Below, one piece after another: positions 22,948 to 31,557 of a DNA stretch of 36,584 nucleotides. Numbering within the stretch: the stretch's first letter is position 1; each line of letters begins with the position of its first letter. Origin of the DNA: a virus; IMG/VR virus record IMGVR_UViG_3300010430_000246, positions 1-36,584 of that record; one strand, written 5' to 3'. The notes beneath the pieces are model-generated. The model made no database searches. It was not told where the DNA came from and was given only the letters and a program-made list of their open reading frames with translations. The position numbers and the translations under genes are program-made.

Positions 22948-25900
22948 ATGCCACGTAATGCAACTGGCACATATTCATTAACAGCGGGCAATCCGGTAGT
23001 AACCGGAACACTGATTGAGTCATCATGGGCGAATAACACCATGACTGACCTATCTACCGAAATGACTGATAGCCTTTCCCGTTCAGGTAAGGGCGGAATG
23101 TTAGCGCCTATAAGGACTACCTCCGGTTCAGCGGTAGCACCGTCACACTCATTCACCGATTTCCCAACGTCAGGTTTATACATGGCGGCTACTGGCGATG
23201 TTCGCCTTACCGTTACTGGTGTTGATCGAATGCGGTGGCTAGCGGCCACTAACAATACTCAGGTCTGGGACAGTGTAAACACGGTCTGGATTGATGTTGG
23301 CGATGTTCGCAGAGTAGGTACTCCGGTTGATAACCAGATTGGTGTTTGGACAAGTAAAGATTCTCTGGAAGGCGACCCATCGTTCACGTTTGATGGAACC
23401 ACCCTGACAGTGCCTCAGATAGCCTCAGTCATCACAGGCGATGTGACAGGTAACCTTACTGGTAATGTACTTGGAAACGTCACAGGCGATGTATTAGGCG
23501 ATGTGACAGGTAACCTTACCGGCAACGCAGACACAGTAACCACCAACGCCGATTTGACAGGGCCAATATCGTCCAACGGTAACGCTACTGTTGTTGACCC
23601 AGCGCAGCCTTCCATTACAAGCCTCGGTACACTTACCGGCCTTACCAGTTCAGGCACGATTCAAGCCCCAGCTTCTACTACTACTCTGGCCCCGATTAAC
23701 GTGCCAAATGGTGATGTTATTGCGGCCCCTACCGATGGTGATGTGTGGTCAACCCCTTCCGGCTTCTTTGGCCGTGTAAACGGTGTGACCCAACCATTCG
23801 GCGTAGGCACGTACAATGTTGGTCAGACTACCCGTAACGGCGTACTCAACCAATTAGCAATAGACCCAGATACTGGCACTCGTTCCGGTTTCAGTGCTGC
23901 TATTTATACTGGTAACGGTACGAGCCTAGCGGTTAACACTGGTGTCGATATGGCTACTGATGACTTCGGTGGTTTGGTTTGGATGAAGCAAAGAAATGGT
24001 GCAGCAGATAGCCATTACCTCTCTGATACAGTACGTGGTACTGCCTCTCAGTTATACTCAAATGCTACATCAGTAGAAGGGACTGCCACTACTGACTTAA
24101 CTTCTTTTGATGCCACTGGATTTACTGTAGGTACAGGCACGGCAGTCAATGAGAATACATTGCTGTTCGCAGCATGGTCATGGCAGACAACTAAGAAGAT
24201 TGAGCCTGACTATGGATCGCATTTATTGCTTAACACTTCTTTCGATGTTGACTTATCTAACTGGACTGATGTCTCAATAGGGTCTTCGGGTGCCACACAA
24301 TCAGGGGGGAGGCTTCTTCTGACTACTGTAGGTTCCGATGAAGCCATACTGGAGCAAGCAATAACTACAGTAATAGGCGAAACCTATATGCTGTTTATTA
24401 TTAAGGATAATTCAGCAAACGCAGCACGAATACGTGTTGGAACCGCATCAGGTCTTTTCGATATACTAGATCAGAATATGGGTTATATCGGTGAGCATAC
24501 TGCAACTTTTGTTGCGGTAGGTACAACCACCTACATAGGTCTAGCCAATATAAATACCTCCCTTATTGCCTATGTGAATAATTGTAACTGTCGGCAAATA
24601 AATCCTGCGGCTATAACCAACCGTGGCAAGCCGTACACCAACCACTACAATCCAGACCTTGGTTTCTCCATCGTAGGTTATCAGGGCGATGGTCTAGCAG
24701 GACACGAGATACCACATCATTTGGGTGTTGTACCTGAGTTGAGTATGTGGAAGAACAGAGACACGGCAGGAAACTGGATAGTACAGTCCTCATTACTGAA
24801 CCTTGGTGATTTCTTGAAGCTGAACCTTAGTGATGCAATAGCTAATTCTTCCAGCGTGGAGACAATTTTTAGTGACAGTGTAGTGCAAGTAGACACCTCA
24901 TCGTCAGTCAATAACTCTGGTGATGACACCATCATGTACAACTTCGCCTCAGTAGCAGGAACATCGAAAATCGGTAAGTTTATCGGTACGGGTGCTGCTG
25001 GTAATTATGTGGACTGTGGTTTCGGTGATGGAAAAGCTGCGTTTGTTCTGGTTAAGAACCTGACTAGTGCTAGTCAGTGGGCGATATTCGATCAAACACG
25101 GAGCGGTGCGGAGGATATGAGTAATATACTGTACCCTGACATACCGAATGTAGAAGGTGTAGGGACTGTATACGGTCACTTTGTTGCTGGTGGTTTTGAA
25201 GTATCACTAAATAATGATACAGCGAACACACTAAACCATGAATACCTCTTCCTAGCCTACGCAGAGTCAGCAACAGGTGGTTCAGGTACTAACACGTACA
25301 CCAACACTGACTACGATTACCCACTGGATGCCGACACGTTAACCATTGTGCAGGACACGTTAATCTCGTTTGCTCAAGGCTTTAACTCTACTGGTCAGAT
25401 TGACTCAGTAGAGAATGTCGGGGCCAGTGTTACTCACGAATTAGGCGCAGGGTTTGAAGACAAGCAACTGTACCTTTATAAAGACTTAGCTGGTGTATAC
25501 GCTACAACCGAGAACCGTCCTCTTGTCGGGGTTACACGCGACACTGCTGATTTCTGGGGTGACGTATCACCACTGGACGTTACCTTACGGACTAATGTTA
25601 GACACTTTGATTACGAGAGTTCTACGGGTGTTGCTTTGGCTAGTTCAGAAGTATCAGCGAACACACTAGCATGGGGCGCACTCACTAAGCTGGAGGGTCG
25701 GGCATCAACTGGTGTAACATCTGACCTGTGGCAAGTATCTACTTCCACACTATCTTGGTGGCAGTACAAGCAAACTGAGAAACGCATATTAAAGTCATGG
25801 CGCATGAGAGAAGTAGGTGCTGCCGATCAGATACCACGGCTGTTCACCATTGAGGGTTCAAATGATGGGCTGAACTGGGTTGCTATTGACAGTAACTATA

Positions 25901-26898
25901 CCGCTTCTAGTTATGTAGGAAATGGAGCAGACCTGTGGGGTGACCTACAGTCAACATCAGGCAACACAACTGCCTATTTGTATCACCGTATAAACATCAC
26001 CGCTAATAACGGAGGTGCTAACACAGGTATATCAGAAATGGAGTTCAACACTATCCTGCCATCAGATTACTACCTGATCGGTGATGGTGTGATGTATGAA
26101 GGAACAACTGGTGACTTCGCTCAGGCTACAAATGGCACATTAGGAACTGGTTGGAGTGCTATAAACAAGAATATCGCTAATTACGCAGGGTCGGGAGTTA
26201 CTAGTTATCTGGAGGCGGCAGTAACAGGGTTGGCTAACGGAGTCACCTACACACTTATTGTATCGTTGGATGACTATACTGGTTCTTCTGATATGGGTGT
26301 AGATAATATTGGTGGTGTAAGCGTATCTGCAAGATTCGCAGCAGATATTGCTAACTACACTGAGGACTTCGTGAGTGATGGTACGGATTTAAGACTATTT
26401 GGTAGGGCAACTAATACAGGTAGAGTTACAATATCCGTAACCCCTGTTGTAACACCAATCAACCGTACCTACCTAGCTGAGTTCAGGACTGACAGTAACG
26501 GTGGGATAATCAACTCAACATTGATTAACACGCCAGTAGCTAAACAGAATCTCGGTGAGACAGAGATATTTGAAGACCTAACGGTTCATGGCGAGATTAA
26601 GAACACTGGTGTTTGTACCGCTTGGGTTAACTTTGATGGTACTCAAGACCCACCTTTAATCCGCGATAGTTATAACGTGGCTGATGTTGTTGATTTGGGC
26701 GTTGGCATTTATAAGGTCGTGTTTGAAACTCCCATGGACAGTGTGGGGTACAGTGCAACCGCCATAGCCAATGATACCTACATTGCGGGTGACAACGGTA
26801 AGAAGATTAATTATGTGGGGCTTACCTGTAGAACTACTGCAGCCGCGCTAATCGATGGCAGTCGGATGACACTTGCAATATTTGGAGGTAAGAAATAA
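22948..26898 (+). CDS. Modular tail fibre / receptor-binding protein, 1316 aa
   Basis: ATG at 22948 with AGGAG upstream. Residues 1-110 (GTYSLTAGNPVVTGTLIESS, then DFPTSGLYMAATGDVRL) are the conserved virion-attachment end of podovirus fibres. Residues about 155-190 contain a GDVTGNLTGN-type shaft repeat. From about 310 lie receptor-type modules: DDFGGLVWMKQRNG and AAFVLVKNLTSASQWAIFD belong to a repeated fibre domain I recall as DUF7483; between them is a carbohydrate-binding-like insert (LNTSFDVDLSNWTDV). Residues about 930-1035 (LKSWRMREVG, FTIEGSNDGLNWVAIDS) resemble an F5/8 C discoidin domain. It determines host range. The section from about 23800 on lacks the genome-wide 8-mer. Confidence 0.85.
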   Translation: MPRNATGTYSLTAGNPVVTGTLIESSWANNTMTDLSTEMTDSLSRSGKGGMLAPIRTTSGSAVAPSHSFTDFPTSGLYMAATGDVRLTVTGVDRMRWLAATNNTQVWDSVNTVWIDVGDVRRVGTPVDNQIGVWTSKDSLEGDPSFTFDGTTLTVPQIASVITGDVTGNLTGNVLGNVTGDVLGDVTGNLTGNADTVTTNADLTGPISSNGNATVVDPAQPSITSLGTLTGLTSSGTIQAPASTTTLAPINVPNGDVIAAPTDGDVWSTPSGFFGRVNGVTQPFGVGTYNVGQTTRNGVLNQLAIDPDTGTRSGFSAAIYTGNGTSLAVNTGVDMATDDFGGLVWMKQRNGAADSHYLSDTVRGTASQLYSNATSVEGTATTDLTSFDATGFTVGTGTAVNENTLLFAAWSWQTTKKIEPDYGSHLLLNTSFDVDLSNWTDVSIGSSGATQSGGRLLLTTVGSDEAILEQAITTVIGETYMLFIIKDNSANAARIRVGTASGLFDILDQNMGYIGEHTATFVAVGTTTYIGLANINTSLIAYVNNCNCRQINPAAITNRGKPYTNHYNPDLGFSIVGYQGDGLAGHEIPHHLGVVPELSMWKNRDTAGNWIVQSSLLNLGDFLKLNLSDAIANSSSVETIFSDSVVQVDTSSSVNNSGDDTIMYNFASVAGTSKIGKFIGTGAAGNYVDCGFGDGKAAFVLVKNLTSASQWAIFDQTRSGAEDMSNILYPDIPNVEGVGTVYGHFVAGGFEVSLNNDTANTLNHEYLFLAYAESATGGSGTNTYTNTDYDYPLDADTLTIVQDTLISFAQGFNSTGQIDSVENVGASVTHELGAGFEDKQLYLYKDLAGVYATTENRPLVGVTRDTADFWGDVSPLDVTLRTNVRHFDYESSTGVALASSEVSANTLAWGALTKLEGRASTGVTSDLWQVSTSTLSWWQYKQTEKRILKSWRMREVGAADQIPRLFTIEGSNDGLNWVAIDSNYTASSYVGNGADLWGDLQSTSGNTTAYLYHRINITANNGGANTGISEMEFNTILPSDYYLIGDGVMYEGTTGDFAQATNGTLGTGWSAINKNIANYAGSGVTSYLEAAVTGLANGVTYTLIVSLDDYTGSSDMGVDNIGGVSVSARFAADIANYTEDFVSDGTDLRLFGRATNTGRVTISVTPVVTPINRTYLAEFRTDSNGGIINSTLINTPVAKQNLGETEIFEDLTVHGEIKNTGVCTAWVNFDGTQDPPLIRDSYNVADVVDLGVGIYKVVFETPMDSVGYSATAIANDTYIAGDNGKKINYVGLTCRTTAAALIDGSRMTLAIFGGKK
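23434..23524 (+). repeat. Shaft-encoding direct repeats in the tail fibre gene
   Basis: GGCGATGTGACAGGTAACCT occurs at about 23438 and again at about 23499, each followed by TAC(T/C)GG, with shorter related units (GGCGATGTATTA, GGAAACGTCACA) between. They encode GDVTGNLTGN-type repeats. Such runs can expand or shrink by slippage and change fibre length. Confidence 0.65.
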
Positions 26899-27335
26899 TG
26901 TTCGCTTACAAACTAGAAGACAACACGGTAGCTCTCTGTAGAAAGTTTACCAGCGTACCGGAGGGCGCTGATTGGATTGAAACGAACGAAGTACCTGACA
27001 GGCGACACAGAGAAGCGTGGCGTATAGCTGGTGGGGCGTTAACCACTAACGCACCTAAGAAACTAGGCATTGAACGCAAGGCCATGATTGCCGCTATTCG
27101 TGAAGAGTCTATGTCACGTATAACCGCCGTCATACCAGCACTCGACACGATAGCTATGGTGGAATTGATCTTAGAGCTTTGGCCTATGATGGATAACGCT
27201 GGTGCTAGTGACGACCTTAAACTGGTACGGTTTACACACCGCTATGCTCGTACTCAGGTACAGGCCATGCGGTCTGCCACCATAGAAGAGGTGCTAGCTT
27301 ATGACCCAACAACAGACACAGGATGGCCGGTATAA
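26898..27335 (+). CDS. Putative tail fibre assembly/chaperone protein, 145 aa
   Basis: ATG overlaps the fibre gene's stop (TAATG). The start, MFAYKLEDNTVALCRKF then PEGADWIETNEVPDRRHREA, resembles the N-terminal domain of fibre assembly proteins that follow phage fibre genes, and the C-terminal part is helical with a repeated RFTHRYARTQVQAMRSATIE. Translational coupling to the fibre supports a chaperone role. Family identity is not certain. GTTTACAC at 27230-27237 encodes Phe-Thr. Confidence 0.6.
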   Translation: MFAYKLEDNTVALCRKFTSVPEGADWIETNEVPDRRHREAWRIAGGALTTNAPKKLGIERKAMIAAIREESMSRITAVIPALDTIAMVELILELWPMMDNAGASDDLKLVRFTHRYARTQVQAMRSATIEEVLAYDPTTDTGWPV

Positions 27336-27505
27336 TGATTAAAAAACTTTTAATTGGGTGGGTATTTGACGCTGTATTTGACGCGATGATTGAGTACGCA
27401 GAGAAGATGGCGAAGCGTACCGATACCAGTATTGACGATGATGCGGTGGCTAAGTTTAAAAGCAACCGCATCATGTTTATCAAGTACGCCAAGGGTAAGC
27501 TATAA
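27335..27505 (+). CDS. Small phage protein with amphipathic N-terminus, 56 aa
   Basis: I use the ATG at 27335 overlapping the previous stop (TAATG). The product is MIKKLLIGWVFDAVFDAMIE, then YAEKMAKRTDTSIDDDAVAK, followed by a basic end. The pattern of a basic, hydrophobic N-terminal helix followed by (A/K)KRTD(N/T)(S/T)IDDxxV is one I associate with short phage proteins near lysis or tail genes; no function is established. It is the last rightward gene and its end overlaps the convergent leftward gene by 6 nt. Confidence 0.6.
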   Translation: MIKKLLIGWVFDAVFDAMIEYAEKMAKRTDTSIDDDAVAKFKSNRIMFIKYAKGKL

Positions 27506-27709
27506 AGCTGTTTTCCAGCCTTTACGTGCTGCTATTCTATGGTAGCAAGGGCTTTTTAGTGGATGGTCTTTAGGCGGTTTACGCTGGGGGCTGGTGTTGA
27601 TTATCTTTTCGTCAGACCAGCCATTTCGTATTCTTCGCTCGGCGGTGGATTGGCTCATGCTGTATTTACACAGGGCCATTAACTCACGCGCTTTTTCTGC
27701 TTGTGTCAT
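27500..27709 (-). CDS. Small HTH-like protein, 69 aa
   Basis: ATG at 27709 with AAGGA 7 nt upstream. The first 45 residues (EKARELMALCKYSMSQSTAE, then RRIRNGWSDEKIIN) look like a small helix-turn-helix of the kind found in phage regulators and HNH-associated proteins, where the Arg-rich helix would contact DNA. The tail is basic and Pro-rich (PQRKPPKDHPLK). Last gene of the leftward arm. Regulator is an inference; partner and target unknown. Confidence 0.55.
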   Translation of the reverse strand: MTQAEKARELMALCKYSMSQSTAERRIRNGWSDEKIINTSPQRKPPKDHPLKSPCYHRIAARKGWKTAL

Positions 27710-27812
27710 AATTTTTCCTTGGTTAAGTTAGCGCCGGTCTGCTAAAAGTGTGCAGCACAAATAGATTTCAACCGGACTTTACTAGAGCCTCGCGCCTAGC
27801 TGCGTGTAAACT

Positions 27813-28223
27813 TTACTGTCCTGACGTTAGCCGGTCTACTTCACGCTGGGCAAACCACAACACCTTCCGCGCCTCACGTAGATCGCCACTATGTTCGCAT
27901 GTGTCGCCACGGTACAGGGACTTGAACATTTCACCTCTGGCAAAATTCATGTTCCGGTATTCGATCAAGTCTTGTATCTGTTCCGCTTTGGGTGGGAGGT
28001 CGTATTGAACTCGCGTCCGGCCACCATTGCCTTCGTCCTCTTGCTTACCATCTTTAAACGCTGCCTCCCATGCCTTTTGTTCCCTTATTCGCTTTTCTGC
28101 GTGAGCCACACCTGTACCGTGGTCTGGTTTAGGCAGTACGTCCCGTGAATATCTAGTGCAATCTTTCATTTCTCTATTTTCCTCGAAGGCTTGTTCCATC
28201 ATTATTTTCTCAATTATGTTCAC
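27813..28223 (-). CDS. DUF3310-like phage protein, 136 aa
   Basis: GTG start at 28223, chosen because AGGAG lies 6 nt upstream; the gene begins 9 nt after the oxygenase-like gene ends. Residues about 78-133 (PPKAEQIQDLIEYRNMNFAR, GEMFKSLYR, then REARKVLWFAQREVDRL) follow the pattern of the small DUF3310 domain found in many phages, sometimes annotated as nucleotide kinase without proof. The N-terminal half is charged. Function not established. GTGTAAAC (27804-27811) sits just beyond its stop. Confidence 0.55.
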   Translation of the reverse strand: MNIIEKIMMEQAFEENREMKDCTRYSRDVLPKPDHGTGVAHAEKRIREQKAWEAAFKDGKQEDEGNGGRTRVQYDLPPKAEQIQDLIEYRNMNFARGEMFKSLYRGDTCEHSGDLREARKVLWFAQREVDRLTSGQ

Positions 28224-28232
28224 GCTGTTCTC

Positions 28233-28895
28233 CTAGAAGTAGACGATAACACCATCGGCAACGTGTACACCATGCCCTTGAAGCGTGATACGCAACTCAC
28301 CTTCTGGGACAGGGGCTACACTGGCAATACGGTGAGGGGTCATGCCGTCGTGGATATACACCTTGCCCAACTCATACGGCACGAACTCAGGCTCGGGGAT
28401 TTCCATCTCAGGGTCAGCCGTGTATTTTTCTATGTCCTCATCAGTAACCCCCCACCAAAAATCAACACCAGCACCAGCAGTCGGTATAGATACCGGCAGG
28501 GTAAAGCTGAACGGGTCATGCCATTCAACACCTTGAAAGTCTACCCGTGTATACGGCTCATCAATATGGATATGGCCTTGCATACCGTTTGAGGTGTGGT
28601 CGAACACATGGAAACTGGGCAGACCAAAACCACTGGTCATACTGCCAACAGGCGTACCGAAATGCTCTGATAACACCTTGTTAACAATGTCATGCATCTT
28701 GCCAAACGCTCGTTCAATGATTAGGTTAAAGGCATTGGCTATGGCGGGGTATGCCTTTGGGTCGTCTTGATATGTGGCCGCGCCAAGTGTCCAGAACCCG
28801 CCTCGGTCAACTAAGAACGGGTCTAGTTTTAATACTTCTTCTGAAATGCTCGCGCACTCGTCGGGTGTAAACACTTCAATTTCTGTTAATGGCAT
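28233..28895 (-). CDS. 2-oxoglutarate/Fe(II) oxygenase-like protein, 220 aa
   Basis: The double-stranded beta-helix signature is present: His110-x-Asp112 in GHIHIDEP, a distal His188 in DGMTPHRIA, and an Arg at 202 in GELRITLQGHG that would bind 2-oxoglutarate. Length fits a single-domain dioxygenase. An N-terminal helix-rich part (EVFTPDECASISEEVLKLD) is typical. Such enzymes in phages may hydroxylate proteins or nucleobases. It is in the replication arm, between the primase-helicase and small genes, which makes a nucleic-acid or nucleotide-related role possible but unproven. Confidence 0.68.
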   Translation of the reverse strand: MPLTEIEVFTPDECASISEEVLKLDPFLVDRGGFWTLGAATYQDDPKAYPAIANAFNLIIERAFGKMHDIVNKVLSEHFGTPVGSMTSGFGLPSFHVFDHTSNGMQGHIHIDEPYTRVDFQGVEWHDPFSFTLPVSIPTAGAGVDFWWGVTDEDIEKYTADPEMEIPEPEFVPYELGKVYIHDGMTPHRIASVAPVPEGELRITLQGHGVHVADGVIVYF

Positions 28896-28921
28896 TTTAT
28901 TTTCTCGTCGTAGTGGTTAAG

Positions 28922-31453
28922 TTAAATTCTATCGTCTTCTTGTAAAGCCTGTACTATCTGTTGGGCTAGGTCAGGGCAGTCAATATTCCGCGAGTCATAG
29001 GCAGAGTTTATACCGTCCGTAGCCCGCGCTATGTCTTTATCGGTACTGGCTGAGTTGGTCATTGCCACATGTTCCTCGGTGCTGGTCATGTACTTGTTTA
29101 ACAGTCTAGGTCTAACAGTCTTGCTGTGTAACGTGTCCCATGCGATAACGCCTTTATATCCTGTACTGGCGTTATTTACTGCCCGCTTAACAAACTTTAC
29201 GTTAGTGTCTTCATCAAAACGCAATGGGCCAGCTATTGTAGGCTGCCTAAACACTTCAAAAAACTCTGTCGCGTTTACATAGGGGCTGGGCCAGATTTCC
29301 AAAAGTTTCTGTGTGGCAAAATCAATGTCAGTTAATGATGCACCGGCCATGTCTATCTTGGCTTGGGTACTCGGTGGCGGTGCGGTCAATGCCTCCATGT
29401 CAACTGTTACCGTTTGTAACCATCTGAATATAGACCGGCCCCATGATGGCATCCCATCGGCATCGTTTTTATTCAGCCATTCATTCAAGGCAGTAAAAAC
29501 CGACGGTGCCGCAGGGGCCAGAGCATTATTCATAATGTAAAAACGTCTGTCGCCTTGAGGTACTGCCAGCGCGTTTACATGGTTCGTCAGGAATAGGTAA
29601 CTGCTGTGTGTCTGTACTTCACGTTTCACGCCGAACTTAGGGTTAATGGTTATGCCTCTGCTGCGTGGGTCAACCAGAGTTTTTAATTTCTCGTAGCTGT
29701 TAAAGAATTTAGATGCATCACCAGATAAAGTTTCTTCTGAAACTATAAAAGGTTTTTCCTGCCACTCATTAAACTTACTGTCTCCTACCATTTCAGCAAA
29801 TGGCACGTCAGCCACATTAGTCTGGCCTAGCAAAGTCTTTATCATGTCGGCCAGAGTCGATCGGCCTACGCCTTGCCTGTTGGCTACCATCACAATAGCC
29901 GCGCCTCTAAAAGACATGTTCTGGCACTTGGCTGCTAGCCACTGGATAAAATATTCACGGTCTTGCTTTTCAGGGATTAGGTAATCTAGGTACTGTGTAA
30001 ACTTGTCCACGTGGGTATCGTTGATCGGCCCCTGCCCCCAATCTGGAATGGAAAACAGGTTCACATAATTCTCGCCCCTGCTGGTCACTATCCTAGCTGT
30101 CGTGTTTGGGTCGTATGTTGCACCGGCCACGGTTACACGCGACGGTGATGTAGCCCAGAGCGAAGTCATGGCCATTAATTTTTCTTTACCGTCCACCGTA
30201 TGCACTAAAGTTTTGTGCGGGTGGAGCGTACCGAAATTGGCCATAGGGATTTTGATTTCTCGCACGTCACTCTTAATATCCCATACCGCGCCTTGAATCT
30301 TGTCGAACACGTATCGGGTAGTCAGTTCTGCTGATGGGTCAAACTGGCCAGCCTGAATGCCGCTGTTGATTGCTACCCACTGCAAAAAATCGGTAGTCTT
30401 GTTGGTGTCTTTACAACTGCCATGATGGCAATGGAACGCTCGTTGCTCTACGTTATCACCACGGCCTAGTGGCTTATATCGGGCTGTGTCGCCTGTTGAA
30501 TGGCCTTCATGCCACGGGCATTTAATATCTATCCATTCACCGCCGTTATCATGCGCCACTAAAAGCTCGTCATACATGTATTCCAGAATCGGGTCGATAA
30601 ACCCATTCATGGCTTGGCCTTTAGGTGACACGCTAGCCCACGGTGTTGAGCCTAGTGATTTTGATGCACGGCTTTTGGTCACGGCATCGGCATCTTCTAA
30701 AACATCTTCCCACTTAACATGAATTTGTAGGGCGTCCATGATTTCTTGTGGTGAGTAGGTCACGTCGGTCAGGCTGGTTAGGTTGCTAACAAATGGCCCC
30801 TTCTCGCCTACCTTACCGTTTACACCCTCCGGTAGTCTGACCAGCTTAACTGGTGTCTTGCCGCCTTCGTCAGAATAGCCAGACTCGTAAACCAACTGGA
30901 TAAGAGCCTCTGCCGCTGGCAAAGTTTCCACTGGCTCGTCCAGAATGTAGCCGTACTGGAAATTACCGGCACTGCTTTCAATTATGTACGATGGTGGGAA
31001 ATCAGCCGGTATCTTGTCCACTGGAACTTTGGTGCCAATGTCATCCAGAACCACAACGCGCAAAGAACCGAACAGCTTTTTCCGGTGGTACAGTTTCCCG
31101 TCTTCACGTTTACACGCTGCCGTAGCGAAGTACAGGCATGACGCCATTTTTGTCACGGCCAGTTTGTCCATTAACTCGGACTCGGACATTGGGTACGCTG
31201 GGTTTTTGGTAGGCGGTACTTTCCACGTCAGAATATTCTCGTCTGCTTCCAGACCGGCATGGAAAACTGCATCCAAAAATCTACCTATGGTGTCTAGGTT
31301 GTATTCTCTGGGTGGAAAAGATGAGTATTTTAAGGTGTTGCTTGTCGTTGGTATGGGTTTTTCTGGGCCTATACTGTCTGCTAATGCGGCTAAATCGTCT
31401 AGGGTTGGTTGCTTTTGTATAGTTATGCCTGTATCTTTCATGTCATCGCTCAC
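28922..31453 (-). CDS. Primase-helicase (AEP/RepB-like primase plus SF3 helicase), 843 aa
   Basis: GTG start at 31453; an ATG lies four codons in. Residues about 130-172 (LRVVVLDDIGTK and PSYIIESSAGNFQYGYIL) are the active-site region of RepB/AEP-like phage primases. Cysteines and histidines at about 312-347 (KCPWHEGH ... FHCHHGSC) form a zinc-binding segment. The C-terminal half is a D5/SF3-type helicase: Walker A is RQGVGRST at 526-533, Walker B is near KPFIVSEET at about 575, and LFLTNHVNALAVPQGDRRF holds the arginine finger. Walker A has Arg instead of Lys. It primes and unwinds for the polymerase next door. Architecture clear; details inferred. Confidence 0.85.
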   Translation of the reverse strand: MSDDMKDTGITIQKQPTLDDLAALADSIGPEKPIPTTSNTLKYSSFPPREYNLDTIGRFLDAVFHAGLEADENILTWKVPPTKNPAYPMSESELMDKLAVTKMASCLYFATAACKREDGKLYHRKKLFGSLRVVVLDDIGTKVPVDKIPADFPPSYIIESSAGNFQYGYILDEPVETLPAAEALIQLVYESGYSDEGGKTPVKLVRLPEGVNGKVGEKGPFVSNLTSLTDVTYSPQEIMDALQIHVKWEDVLEDADAVTKSRASKSLGSTPWASVSPKGQAMNGFIDPILEYMYDELLVAHDNGGEWIDIKCPWHEGHSTGDTARYKPLGRGDNVEQRAFHCHHGSCKDTNKTTDFLQWVAINSGIQAGQFDPSAELTTRYVFDKIQGAVWDIKSDVREIKIPMANFGTLHPHKTLVHTVDGKEKLMAMTSLWATSPSRVTVAGATYDPNTTARIVTSRGENYVNLFSIPDWGQGPINDTHVDKFTQYLDYLIPEKQDREYFIQWLAAKCQNMSFRGAAIVMVANRQGVGRSTLADMIKTLLGQTNVADVPFAEMVGDSKFNEWQEKPFIVSEETLSGDASKFFNSYEKLKTLVDPRSRGITINPKFGVKREVQTHSSYLFLTNHVNALAVPQGDRRFYIMNNALAPAAPSVFTALNEWLNKNDADGMPSWGRSIFRWLQTVTVDMEALTAPPPSTQAKIDMAGASLTDIDFATQKLLEIWPSPYVNATEFFEVFRQPTIAGPLRFDEDTNVKFVKRAVNNASTGYKGVIAWDTLHSKTVRPRLLNKYMTSTEEHVAMTNSASTDKDIARATDGINSAYDSRNIDCPDLAQQIVQALQEDDRI

Positions 31454-31515
31454 GTAATTAAATCTCTATGTGTTCGGTAGTGGTCATTCTCTCCACTTTC
31501 CTTGGTTGGCTTCTT

Positions 31516-31546
31516 AACCCCGTTGCGTAAACAGCGGGGTTTTTTT
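31516..31546 (+). terminator. Rho-independent terminator, plus-strand orientation
   Basis: AACCCCG (31516-31522) pairs with CGGGGTT (31535-31541), extended inward by one wobble and one T-A pair, and is followed by seven T (31540-31546). The T run is on the plus strand, so it ends rightward transcription, although both flanking genes are leftward. It may block read-through from the late block or an antisense transcript. Confidence 0.75.
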
Positions 31547-31557
31547 GTGCCTCGAAT

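Noticed and set aside
22948-26898. Diversity-generating retroelement acting on the fibre, as in BPP-1
   Set aside because: No reverse transcriptase gene and no template/variable repeat pair seen in the window.
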